A stretch of DNA of 64,000 nt, taken from assembly GCA_040285825.1 (NCBI GenBank), contig JAUPSS010000007.1, positions 2,578,689 through 2,642,688 on the forward strand. Direction: 5' to 3'. Positions within the stretch are counted from its first letter, which is position 1. Each line of letters opens with the position of its first letter. The notes under the pieces are model-generated. The model saw only the letters and a list, made by a program, of their open reading frames with translations, had not been told where the DNA came from and ran no database searches. The position numbers and the translations under genes are program-made. Origin of the DNA: Eukaryota sp. TZLM1-RC (Eukaryota; Metamonada: BaSk clade). This document shows, one piece after another, positions 8,744 to 18,600 of the stretch.

Positions 8744-10126
8744 ATGACTTCTTCTCGAGGAGATTCTCCTCCTTGTTTAGATGACTTTGAGGACTCTTTT
8801 GACAGCATTTCAATACGTAAACTTCAACGTGAGCTTGCTGAAAAGGACAGCACAATTTCACAACTTGAGCTTGAGATTGAAGCTTTGCTGACAAATCACC
8901 ATGAAAGTTCAGTCACCTCCAAAGTGGCAGACCTGATTAAACGTAATCGTTCTCTTCAACTAGCTCTTGAACAGGAGAGGAATGCACATAAACTAACCCA
9001 ATCCCAAGCCACCAAACCCTCCCCTCCCTCTTCAGCTCCCTCTTCTTCTAATGATAACTCAACAATGCAAGTACGAAGAGACTTTCAGGCTAAGATGAAC
9101 CGTGCACTGAGTAAAATTGGAGACTTAACCACACAATTGGAAAAACAAAAATCTGAAAACATCAAACTTGTTAAAATATTATCAAGAGAATTGGGTGATG
9201 TGTCACTTGATTCATTACTCAATGATGAAAGACCTACTTGGAAAGGAAGAGCCCAAACGATAATGTCCCTCAAGCACCAAATCATGAATTTGAAGCAAAA
9301 GTTGGGTGATGAAGAAGATAACCCTAACCCTAACCCTAACTCTAACCCTAATAGAAATAGGGAACTTGAGGTTTATGCTAAAGTGAGGGAAAAGGTAAAA
9401 AAGGAAGTTGAACAAGAAATGGAGTCATTAACTTGTAATTATAATCAAGAACGTCATCGATTGAAGGCAACTCTAGCAAGAGTTTCTGTTTTAGAAAAGG
9501 AACTTGCCGATTTGAAGGGTCATTTACAGCAAGTAGTGACGAAAACTAAGAACGACAATCGTTATATACAAGCTCTAAAAAAGGAAATAAGCAAACAATC
9601 AAAATTGATTGGTGATGAGGGTCATTCTGATTTGATTAACGAGCTGGAATCAACTAAAGAAAGGTTATCTATTATGGAAAAGAAATACGGAACTCTCACC
9701 AAGGAACTCGAGGTGACACGTGTCACTGCCACGTCACAGTCCACAGAAGTCTTGGAGCGTGAATTGACTTCTTTAAATAAACTCTGTGATGATTTAAGGA
9801 ATAGATTAGTTGGTGCAGAAAAAGATAAGGCAGATGCTCTCTATGAGTTAAGAAAGTTGGTTGTTCAGCATGGAATTGAGGGTGCAATTGATGGTGTTGG
9901 GGATGATGAATATGATTTCGAAAGGAGTACTTCTAACTCTGTTTTATTGGAAAAAAGGCTTGGACTGTTAGAAAATGAATTAAAAATATATAAGGAAATT
10001 ATTCAAGATTTTAATGAATATTTATTAAATAATAATGATGAAAGAGATGCTCTTTATTCTAAATCAAAAACTCAGTTGATGGATTTACAAATTAAATATA
10101 ACGAATTAGTTCAGAATTATCAATAA
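8744..10126 (+). CDS. CCDC13: CCDC13-like coiled-coil protein (ciliary/centriolar)
   Basis: A 460-aa, almost entirely coiled-coil protein starting at ATG 8744. The diagnostic block is at about residues 143-187: LSRELGDVSLDSLLNDE then TWKGRAQTIMSLKHQIMNL. It parallels the animal CCDC13 block with a REVGED-like segment, a leucine pair, TWRGRAQ and a following helix. An upstream ADLIKRNRSL segment also fits. CCDC13 is a centriolar-satellite protein needed for ciliogenesis, so its presence implies a flagellated cell. The protein is shorter than the animal form, and residues 192-204 are an Asn-Pro repeat encoded by CCCTAA repeats. The C-terminal ~100 residues are AT-biased (many Asn and Lys). Confidence 0.65.
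   Translation: MTSSRGDSPPCLDDFEDSFDSISIRKLQRELAEKDSTISQLELEIEALLTNHHESSVTSKVADLIKRNRSLQLALEQERNAHKLTQSQATKPSPPSSAPSSSNDNSTMQVRRDFQAKMNRALSKIGDLTTQLEKQKSENIKLVKILSRELGDVSLDSLLNDERPTWKGRAQTIMSLKHQIMNLKQKLGDEEDNPNPNPNSNPNRNRELEVYAKVREKVKKEVEQEMESLTCNYNQERHRLKATLARVSVLEKELADLKGHLQQVVTKTKNDNRYIQALKKEISKQSKLIGDEGHSDLINELESTKERLSIMEKKYGTLTKELEVTRVTATSQSTEVLERELTSLNKLCDDLRNRLVGAEKDKADALYELRKLVVQHGIEGAIDGVGDDEYDFERSTSNSVLLEKRLGLLENELKIYKEIIQDFNEYLLNNNDERDALYSKSKTQLMDLQIKYNELVQNYQ
9318..9352. repeat. Telomere-like (CCCTAA)n microsatellite inside a gene
   Basis: Five to six tandem CCCTAA units, one altered to CTCTAA, in frame within the CCDC13-like coding sequence, where they encode alternating Asn-Pro. 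The unit is the reverse complement of the TTAGGG telomere repeat. Confidence 0.85.
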
Positions 10127-10457
10127 TTATTTAATTGAAAGGTTTTGACTTATTTCTTAATAACCATTAGAAATTAACCAAATTGTAATTTTTGACCTTA
10201 AATTCAGAACAATTCTGTATATTATTATTAATTTTTCACAAAAATCTGTGGATTTTGTCGTTTTTATTTTCTTATTGTGTTTAATTTCGAATTTGTAACT
10301 GATACAAAATACTGAAATAGAAAGAATTCTCAATAATAAAGAATTTAAGACATATACTTTTCCAAATAAAATAGAAATAAATTCAAATAATATGGATAAA
10401 ACCAAAATACCAAATAAAACAACCAAAGAAATCCCTCCCTTAACCCTCCATTTCTTC

Positions 10458-11006
10458 TCAAATAATTGATTGAGATAATGATTGAAAAAAAGAAAAAGAA
10501 GTTCCATAAAGAATTTGCAATAAAGAGTGATAACCTAAGAAATAAGTACGAAGTAATATGAAAAAAGAAGAAAAATATATTAAAAAAAGACAAAACAAAA
10601 GGTGCGGTTTGGGTTCCAATCTGGATTTATAAAAGTAATGTGCAGTTAAAAGGCAGAAAACATAGAAGTAGAAATGACCAGATACTGAGTTGGGCTTGGT
10701 AGAGCAATTGAAGTCCTGCAAAATGTATCTGAGTGAACTCAAAAGGGAAAAAATGCAAAAAAATGAAGACCATGTGAATGATAGGGAAAGAATGGTCTGA
10801 TGGATTGACTTGAATGTGGAAATTAAGTAAAGTAAGGTAAATACCAGCAGCGAGGAAGAATGAGTGTAGTAGAGGGCTGATGTGAGGGTAGATTTCGAAG
10901 AGGGTCTGTCAGTGAAGCATCTGTTGATGAAATTTGGTGTTACAATTGAAGCGAATGCACTAATTAGGACAAGAAGGGAAGCTGCAATCAGTATATGTTT
11001 GGGCAT
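10458..11006 (-). CDS. Multipass membrane protein, PAP2/FIT-like phosphatase fold
   Basis: A 182-aa protein from ATG 11006, with TCATT nine bases upstream. It has about five hydrophobic segments. Two motifs match the PAP2/FIT superfamily active site: NSVSGHFYFYVF (about residues 106-117; the SGH of motif C2) and LLRTYFLGYHSLLQILYG (about 150-167; R, H and G spacing of motif C3). Such proteins hydrolyse lipid phosphates or acyl-CoA at the ER (FITM family) or dolichyl pyrophosphate. The SGH and RxxxxGxH residues are all present, so activity is plausible. Which substrate class applies cannot be told by eye. Confidence 0.5.
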   Translation of the reverse strand: MPKHILIAASLLVLISAFASIVTPNFINRCFTDRPSSKSTLTSALYYTHSSSLLVFTLLYLISTFKSIHQTILSLSFTWSSFFCIFSLLSSLRYILQDFNCSTKPNSVSGHFYFYVFCLLTAHYFYKSRLEPKPHLLFCLFLIYFSSFFILLRTYFLGYHSLLQILYGTSFSFFQSLSQSII

Positions 11007-11009
11007 ATA

Positions 11010-11498
11010 AGAAAAATGATGACTTCATTTAAGACTTTGAGTTCTGGGAAACTTCTCATTCAGTATCAATATCGGAATCAAAATCATTAACGTTTCTTCA
11101 TTTACTCAGACTTCTTTTGAACCATTGATTATTTGTGCGTTGGAACCACAAACGCTATCATCAAAGTTCCTGATGATCAATTATAAGCGTGAACCTACTT
11201 GCATGTTTCTGTTTCGAACTTCTACTGTTGTTAATATTGATTTAAGTCAACAAATAGTTGTTTGTGCTTCTATAATTTTTCTCAAAACTTTCGTCTAAAA
11301 TTGCAACGATCTCTCAATATATTGAATGATCGAATATTCTTGGAGGGAGTCTGTATTTGGTAGATATCATATTTAAATGTTAAGATTGCATTTGAGGACA
11401 ACAACGCAACAAATTCCAAGAAAATTACATATAAGAAGTTTAATCTTGTAAAAAAGCCTAAAAAGTAGCACAAAAAACAACTAATAACAATAAATCAC
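11010..11498. other. Intergenic, nothing recognised
   Basis: AT-rich gap holding the ALDH 3' region (minus strand). I looked here for the iron-dependent alcohol dehydrogenase half expected after an ADHE-type aldehyde dehydrogenase and see no trace of it. Confidence 0.5.
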
Positions 11499-12923
11499 CT
11501 ATTTTTGGGTAGAGTCAACACGTTGAACAACAGTCTTATAATTCATTAACTGCCTAATTGTAACATTCTCAGAAACAGAGTTGCCTCCCCAAGACCCACA
11601 ACCTAATGTGAGTGATGGTTCCAGTCTAAAGTTATAAATATCACCAATTGCACCCTGACTAGCTGGTTGGTTGATGAGAATGCGACCAGCAATCATTCTA
11701 GTTCCAAAAGCTTCGATACGATCACTATGAGTGGGTTCAGTGTAAAGACAGGCAGTGTGACCAGAACCACCGAAACGAATGAGTTCTTCGGCCTTATCCA
11801 ACGCAGCTTCAAAGTCAGGAACAGTGTAGAAACCAAGAACAGGGGAGAGTTTTTCATAAGAAAAAGGTTCCTCTTGACCCACCAGTTTAGCATCTCCAAT
11901 CAGCACCTTTGTGTGTTCAGGTACTTCAAAACCAGCCATTTGGGCAATCTTATAGGCAGGTTGACCAACAATTCCAGCATTGAGGGCACCATTCTTGATA
12001 ATAGTCTTTGACAGCAGTTCAGCTTCCTGCTTAGAGCAGAAATAGGCTCCACGGTCAAGAAACTCTTGTCTAACTTTTTCAGCAATGGATTCAATACACA
12101 CTATTGATTGTTCAGAGGCACAAATGACACCATTATCAAACGTTTTAGACACGAGGACAGAATTGACGGCCATTACAATGTCCGCAGTTTCGTCAATGAT
12201 GACTGGAGTGTTGCCGGCACCAACTCCAGCAGCTGGTTTACCGGAAGAGTAAGCAGCTTTAACCATAGCAGGGCCTCCAGTGGCCAGGATAAAGTCAACA
12301 CCGTCATGGTGCATAAGAGCCTTGGAAAGTTCAACAGTGGGTGAAGCAATACACGCAACAACACCACGAGGAGCTCCGGCAGCTATTGCGGCTTCATGTA
12401 CCACACGGCAAGCTGCAGCGGTGGCAGCCTTAGCACGTGGATGTGGACAGAATACAATAGCATTTCTTGTCTTCAAAGCAAGAAGGGACTTGAAGATAGC
12501 AGTAGAAGTTGGGTTTGTAGTGGGTGTGATTCCGGCGATTGTTCCAATGGGTTCTGCAATCCTCGTAATCCCAGTTGAGTCATCACGTTCAATGATGCCA
12601 CATGTCTTGGAGTGTTTGTAAGCATTCCAGATCATTTCAGCAGCAAAGTGGTTCTTGATGACCTTATCTTCGACCAAGCCCATCCCACTTTCTTCAGCAG
12701 CCATTTTGGCGAGAGGAATACGGGCTGCTGCTGCCGCTTTGGCAGCATTCATAAAGATTTTATCAACAGCTTCCTGGGAGAAAGTAGAGAATTCTTGTTG
12801 TGAAGAGTTTGCACGTTGAATCTAGAGTCAGTCCTCCATGGAGAGACAAACAAGACGGTCCAGGTCTTCAAGAGAGTTGACCTGAATATCGGATTGATGA
12901 GGATCGGGAATGATGCCAGACAT
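11499..12923 (-). CDS. adhE: Acetylating aldehyde dehydrogenase (ALDH half of ADHE)
   Basis: Two exons: 12923-12852 (24 aa) and 12821-11499, giving about 464 aa. The protein matches the N-terminal domain of bifunctional ADHE: ARIPLAKMAAEESGMG, VEDKVIKNHFAAE, GIIERDD, the catalytic Cys in DNGVICASEQS, and LTLGCGSWGGNS near the end. It converts acetyl-CoA to acetaldehyde with NADH in fermentative ethanol formation or redox balancing. ADHE normally continues with an iron-alcohol dehydrogenase of ~400 aa; here a stop follows the ALDH domain and nothing like ADH is downstream. The first exon is needed, since without the 30-nt intron the N-terminal helix (DLDRL-IQRANSSQQEF) is broken by TGA. TCACT lies 18 nt before the ATG. 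The gene symbol reflects homology, not full architecture. Confidence 0.9.
12822..12851 (-). other. 30-nt intron in ALDH gene
   Basis: Starts GTTTGT and ends GACTGACTCTAG on the minus strand, with a CTGAC branch-like site 9-5 bases before the end. It contains an in-frame TGA. Removing it restores the ADHE N-terminal helix in phase 0. Confidence 0.85.
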
Positions 12924-12938
12924 TGTAAGTAAGTAAAG

Positions 12939-12943
12939 AGTGA
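12939..12943 (-). promoter_or_regulatory. Initiator-like motif of ALDH gene
   Basis: TCACT on the minus strand, 18 nt before the ATG, fits the TCAYW core of the parabasalid initiator. A single pentamer is weak alone; the support is that similar sites sit before several other genes here. Confidence 0.35.
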
Positions 12944-12952
12944 AGTTCCTGA

Positions 12953-13378
12953 GATCGTTGGTATCTGAGTTGCAGATCAAAACAGAACATTTTTGACCTA
13001 AAACAACAAAAAGATGATTTGTGTCAAAATGACCAATTTGAATAATCATCCAACTTAGGTATCTAAGTTGCCAGAGTGGTAATAACGTCTTACTTCGTAG
13101 ATCATACCTTCTACTGAAAGGATGTTAGTTAGATTTTGTAAGAATTTCTGTATAATTTACAATTACGAAGATTTTTATGGCAGCTAGTCCTTAAAAAGTG
13201 TATTTAGTTGATATCTTTATAGTCAAAACACAAGAACCACTCAATCATCAAGAACGTTTCAAATTATTCATCATGGAAAGCGATGTCATTTTTAAAAATG
13301 GATTCAATGAATCATACAAATTTTGTTCACCTCAAAACTCCAAAAAGTCATTGTTTTACTTTTTGTTGACTTTAAGTG
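12953..13378. other. Intergenic between divergent genes, nothing firm
   Basis: Shared upstream region of the ALDH gene (minus) and the membrane protein gene (plus). A tRNA-like string near 13060-13120 lacks a B box and was not called. TCATT at about 13348 lies 30 nt before the plus-strand ATG. Confidence 0.5.
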
Positions 13379-14977
13379 ATGTTCTCCCGTCGTCATTTAC
13401 TGTGCATTGTACTTCTGGTTTTATCTATTTTACCTCAATTTTCGCTTTTTGCTCATAAGGATCTTGATCATCTGTTGCTCCCCAACATGGGAAAGAGGTT
13501 TTTGAAGTCCACTTCAAAAGATCCTAACCTTGTTCCCCGAGCAGTTGTCACATATTTGTGGGATAAGGATGACCAACTCTTTACCACAGCAATCGAAAGT
13601 GCGGAGAAAGATATGTCTCTTTCCGATCTCCTTCTTCTGCTTTCATCCACCGACAATGTTGCCGATTTTCAAGATCATAGCAGAAAAGTACTTCACGATC
13701 TTGCTACTGATCAAGGCTGGTCCGCTTATCCTAATGGACCAAACAGTGCGCTTGCTACGGCTGATGCTCTTCATATATCATCCCTTAACAACGAAGACAT
13801 CCCTGAAACCCGTCAGGAAGCAGTTCTAAGCTTTCTACAGTACTCAATGAACAATGAGAACTCCACTCTTATCGATTTCATCGCAGGTGCATCATCCCTT
13901 CCTTTCTTCACTGTCGATATTCCCGAAGAATACAAATCATCCATAGATCACCTTCCTCAGATGCTCTCCCAGTACATGCTTCCTGATCATTTAGTTGCCT
14001 TGGAAACTGACCGCTCTCTCGTTACCGTTCGATCATTGTACGCGCTTCATTCTGTACTGAATATCGTCAGTGATAAGCTTGTGTGCAAATCATTAATGAC
14101 CAAGATGGCTTCTGCTCTCCGCACGGCTTCTCTCTACACCCCCCTCTCTTCAGATGGAGCTGCATGGGTATCTGTTGCTATCAAGGACGGCATGCTTTCA
14201 CCTTATGTAAGCTCTGCCTTTGAACCCATTCCACTTCCCCTTGTCAGAGGCTTGATGTTTAACTTGTCCTTTGCTCTATTGGTATTTGCAAGCATGACAT
14301 TATTTTTCCCACAATTTGCTGCAAAAAAACTCAAAGGATGGGTTTTCAAACTTGTTCCTGTGCTTCTTGTCTTTTCTCTTTACCCAATTACTACTGTAAC
14401 TATTCCCTTTGGTGGTTTGGTCGTGCTATTAGGGTTTGGGTTGATTGGATTTTGGTCATATAGAGCTCTATCCAAGCTTGATACTGATGCTGCTCTTATT
14501 TGCGCAACATCTATCGCAGGTTCTGTCCTTTTACTTATTGTTTTATTAAGCAGGACAGCCCCTTTGTTGCTTGGTAGGGAGATTACTGTAGCTACCGTCA
14601 ATATTGTAGTCATTATTGCGACTATTATGGTTGTTTTTGCTTCTGTTCTTGTTTTCAAAATGAAAATGAAACCTGTGGAAGCTGTTGATATTGCCATGGC
14701 TGGATGGTCGTTTGGTATTGGAGGTGCTTCTCTCGTATTTTGGTTGAGACCTACCTTCCAAATTTTGTTCATTTCTTCTTTAAACAATGGAAGTTTTCCT
14801 CTTGTTTTTGGGTTTTCAATCTTGTTTAGTTTAACATTTGTTTTCCTTGTTGCTACTATCAGCTCTTCTTTAGTTGAGAATAAAGGACGTGTTCCCATTG
14901 CTAAGCAAGGAAAGGGAAAGAAAAGGTTAAAGTCAGTTCAGAAGAAACCTCTGAAACCCAAAGCCAAGAAGCAATAG
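13379..14977 (+). CDS. Unknown multipass membrane protein with signal peptide
   Basis: A 532-aa protein from ATG 13379; the frame extends one codon further to GTG. Residues 1-26 are a signal peptide (hydrophobic core LLCIVLLVLSILPQFSLF). A ~260-residue lumenal or extracellular domain follows that is helical and Ser/Leu-rich without motifs I know. Then come about eight transmembrane segments (residues ~290-505) and a strongly basic tail ending KPLKPKAKKQ, which would face the cytoplasm. The lysines near the C terminus resemble ER-retention signals, so an ER role is conceivable, but that is inference. No frameshift; GC is slightly higher than in neighbours, as expected of a well-expressed gene. 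AATAAA lies at 14994-14999. Confidence 0.8.
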   Translation: MFSRRHLLCIVLLVLSILPQFSLFAHKDLDHLLLPNMGKRFLKSTSKDPNLVPRAVVTYLWDKDDQLFTTAIESAEKDMSLSDLLLLLSSTDNVADFQDHSRKVLHDLATDQGWSAYPNGPNSALATADALHISSLNNEDIPETRQEAVLSFLQYSMNNENSTLIDFIAGASSLPFFTVDIPEEYKSSIDHLPQMLSQYMLPDHLVALETDRSLVTVRSLYALHSVLNIVSDKLVCKSLMTKMASALRTASLYTPLSSDGAAWVSVAIKDGMLSPYVSSAFEPIPLPLVRGLMFNLSFALLVFASMTLFFPQFAAKKLKGWVFKLVPVLLVFSLYPITTVTIPFGGLVVLLGFGLIGFWSYRALSKLDTDAALICATSIAGSVLLLIVLLSRTAPLLLGREITVATVNIVVIIATIMVVFASVLVFKMKMKPVEAVDIAMAGWSFGIGGASLVFWLRPTFQILFISSLNNGSFPLVFGFSILFSLTFVFLVATISSSLVENKGRVPIAKQGKGKKRLKSVQKKPLKPKAKKQ

Positions 14978-15378
14978 TTTGTCGTTTTGGATCAATAAAT
15001 ATTTGTAGATCCGTTATAATTCATTGTAAGTCTAGTTTTTTTCTAGAGTGTCAATATCCTTACACCTTAATCATGAAGAAAGTCTGATTAACATATTTTG
15101 AGCGATTTTGTATAAAATTATAGCTAAATTATATTTAAGCCAGGTTATATTCATCTGATACTATTGTACATTCTAGTTGTTTTAGGCAATAATAATGAAT
15201 TCTTCAATGAATTGTTTGACAAATCGAAGAGTATTTTTTGAAACAATGGTCCAAATGATGAAATTGACTGGACATAAACCTATCAAATTTACCAATAGAA
15301 GACCATGTTGCAATTCAAATTTCAATCATATATTTTGATCTACAAATCCTTTTATCACTAGGCACGTCGCCCAATAGT
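14978..15378. other. Intergenic, nothing recognised beyond a poly(A)-like signal
   Basis: Contains AATAAA at 14994-14999 just past the membrane-protein stop codon. The rest is AT-rich with no ORF. Confidence 0.5.
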
Positions 15379-15600
15379 TCAATGAGCTATGTGCAAAGAT
15401 TTTTTCACAATTACTGGGGTGTAGAATGTCCCTAATTCCTGTTCATGCTTTTCGTAGTCCAAATTATGGCGGTTTAGGTATTTCTTCTCATTGTTTTGTC
15501 TTGATCCCTTTTTTGTGAAATCATTCAAACAAGTTTCTTCTTCCAATAGTCTTCCGTCGAATGCTTCTTGATTCATGTAGAGCGTTCTTTGAGCTTCAAC
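15379..15600 (-). pseudogene. Diverged LINE remnant abutting the PI4K start
   Basis: Minus-strand sequence with FDGRLLEEETCLNDFTKKG and NRHNLDYEK parallels INGRLSDEAETFLDDFQKM and the following segment of LINE family B. It overlaps the first codons of the PI4-kinase ORF on the opposite strand. Confidence 0.5.
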
Positions 15601-18600
15601 TTAACCCAACAACACTCCCTACTCTCTCTTCGAAGGCAAAGTCACTAGCACAATTTATTGCTTCTTCACATTCCCAACTATCCACTGAATCATTACTCTC
15701 ACTCTCCTCACATCTTCTACCCTGTCTCTCAGCACTTAATCACCATCACTTTCTCTCACAAGTTTTTCTATCACATTCTTCATCGCCTCTTCTCTCTTCT
15801 CTTCTTCTGCAGTCAGCATCTTACTCTTCTTCAATGGAGACTAACCTTCACCAATATCTTCTGGATCTCTCAAATACCACACCTGCTACTCTTTTAACTT
15901 GTTTATCCAAATTATGCTTAAACCAATCTTTACTTGATTCCATGATTAATAATCAGTTTTTAAATCCTTTATTAGTAGACTTAATCGTTGGGTTATTTAG
16001 AGATGATTTCATTTCTTATTTCAAGGTGGAACTATCTGAGTTTTTTACGGTGTTTTCGAAGTATTTATTGGTAAGCAATGTTTTTGATCTCAATCTGATT
16101 TTTGATGGACAACCTGCTGTTCACTCAGTCTTTGGTTTTCTTGCTAAATTGATTGAGTTGATTGACCTTGATTGTACCCAGTCAAAATTACTCAATATTA
16201 GTGAGCGTTACTTGAAATATTTGGAAACATTAAATTTCAGACAAATTCTTGATACTGAATGTATAATTTTCAATTTTGCCAACTCGCTGAAAATATTACA
16301 GTTTTGTAGAGATAATAAGTTAGAGTCCAAAGTTGTTAGTTTGTGTTGTGATTTCCTTTTTCTTGTCAACGAAAAATTGGGAGTGTCAGATGCTTGTCAC
16401 CTTCATATTCTTTTACGATCACTATTCAACGTAATCAAATCTCACTCCAATTTCCAATCAAATGTCCAATCAAATCATATATCATTACTGGACCGTTCTT
16501 TTTCTCTTCTGTTGGGCCAATTCAATTCTGTGTTTTCTCAATCAAATATTCGATTTAAATCTTTCGAATTACCTCTAGCTTTTATTGATATTCAGTCAAA
16601 AATTAATTCCAAAAACCCTACAAAGTTTATTGAGATTATTACTTATTGTGTATCGAACTGGGAAAATTTAATTTGCACTTCCTCAAAAATTTCCAAGAAG
16701 TATTTGTCAATAATTTCAGTAATTCTATTTAAATTGTCACTGAATCTTTACTTGTTTGACTATTCAGATTGTCATTCTGTTAAAATTTTTCTTTTAAGCA
16801 AAATTTTAGGGCTGATCTCTTCTTCACTTCCTGTTGACCCCAATTCGTCAATGTCTTTGTTACCTTGTTTATTAGTTTTTTTGGTTTTAAATAAGGAAAG
16901 TTTTTTGATTGAATTAACCCATATTCAATTTGATTTACAATTTATCTGGCTCTGGCTTGGTGTGTTAGTCGCAGAATCAAGAAATTTTTATTCGAAGTGT
17001 CAGTTTGAGCTGAAACACGAAGAGCTCAAGCTACTTCAATTTTTAAAACTTGGCTTTGACACTATTAAAAAGGATCATGTCCAAGTTTTTAATTTTGAAA
17101 CAACTTGGATTTGTCAAATAACCAATATCTTTAGATCAAAATCACTAAATTTATCAAGAATTTGCTTGACCCTACTATCCCTATACGTACCATCATTTTC
17201 ATTGCAATTATTACCAGAATCTCAACAAAAAGAGTTAATTGACGGAATTGGCGAGTACAAACCTAATTTTAATTGCCTAATTGAATCGTTAATTGATGAT
17301 GAATTTAACCTTTCGAGGTATCAAATAAGTTTTGCTAGATGTTCTTATTTCAATTTGTTGTTTTTCTCTTCATATTGTATATCTCAATTAAGATGTAATT
17401 TTTATTCAGAACTTTTATTCCAAAGTTTAGATTCTTTGATTTGTTTAACGAAATCTCTTGATGTTGGAATAGGCTCAATCATTATTTCTAAATTCTTGCG
17501 GACTCTTGTTGACCAAGGAATTTGTTTCAATAATGTATTGAAGATCGTTATTCAGGGTATTTTGAACTATCCTTCTGAACCAATCAAATTTTCAATCATT
17601 TCAGAATTGTTTAGAATTTTGAAAATTGAATTTGCTTTTGAATTAAACCAGTTAACTTCAATTAATTTACTATTAAAATTCAAGGAAAGTTTGCTAAGGT
17701 CAACCACATTTTCGATTGATTCTGTTGATTATGGTCTTCCCATTTCCTCTTCAATCAGAACTGATTTGATCACAATAATCGATTCCTTAGTTTCCAATTT
17801 CAATTCTAAATTTTTGGCTCTATTTTTAGAAAATTCCACATCATTTTCCCCCAAATATTCCAAAATTTTTGATTACTTAATCCGTATTCACCACCACGAA
17901 TCAAATTTATTGCACTCAAGCAGCTCGTTCATCTTTAATAATTATTTTAGTAGTAAGTTTTTGCCCACCTGGTTTGGTCATTTAGCTCGAAATTTAACTG
18001 AGTCAAGGCTAGTCAACAGAATATTGACTCTTGAGGATCAGAATCTTGACCTTAATGAGCTACAATGCTTTTTTCAAGAATTTAGTTCGTTTTTTTGTTG
18101 TTTTTCTCGAAATATTTTGACAATTTTTACTAAAATGGTGTGCTTAAATTTATTTCTCAGTTTAAAGAATGCTGTTTTTCCTATCATTTCTTATTTATCA
18201 CGTCAGCTTTTGAGCTCTATTCGTGAAGACTCTGAAAATTTCCATTATTCGCCTGTAGAAATGTCAAATTTTGATGCTCTTCATACAAACTCTTCTACAT
18301 TTAAATATTTGGAATATTTGATTTATTTCGATTTCTTAATTAATTTTATTGAAAATTTTGCAAATACAAATTTCCATTCCTTATTACCCTTAATTATTGG
18401 TTATTCAAAGTACATTTTTTATTTACCTTGTCCTGAAGTTTCTTTATATTATATTTTCTTACTGACAAGATTAAATTATTTCTTTTTGAAAAGCAATTTA
18501 TTTTTAGCTGCTGATTCGTCCACTGAAGCTGTTTTTCTTGGCGTTTCCAAGCTTTTGGTGTATTATAGGGCTGACCTTTCGAGACCAATCATAATGATTG

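Noticed and set aside
10157-10507. 116-codon minus-strand ORF rich in Ile, Leu, Lys and Phe
   Set aside because: Composition is that of translated AT-rich DNA, and it overlaps the 3' end of the PAP2/FIT-like gene in another frame.
13050-13125. tRNA-like string (GCCAGAGTGGTAATAACG...) upstream of the membrane-protein gene
   Set aside because: It resembles an A box, but there is no B box, no acceptor stem and no anticodon arm of the right spacing.
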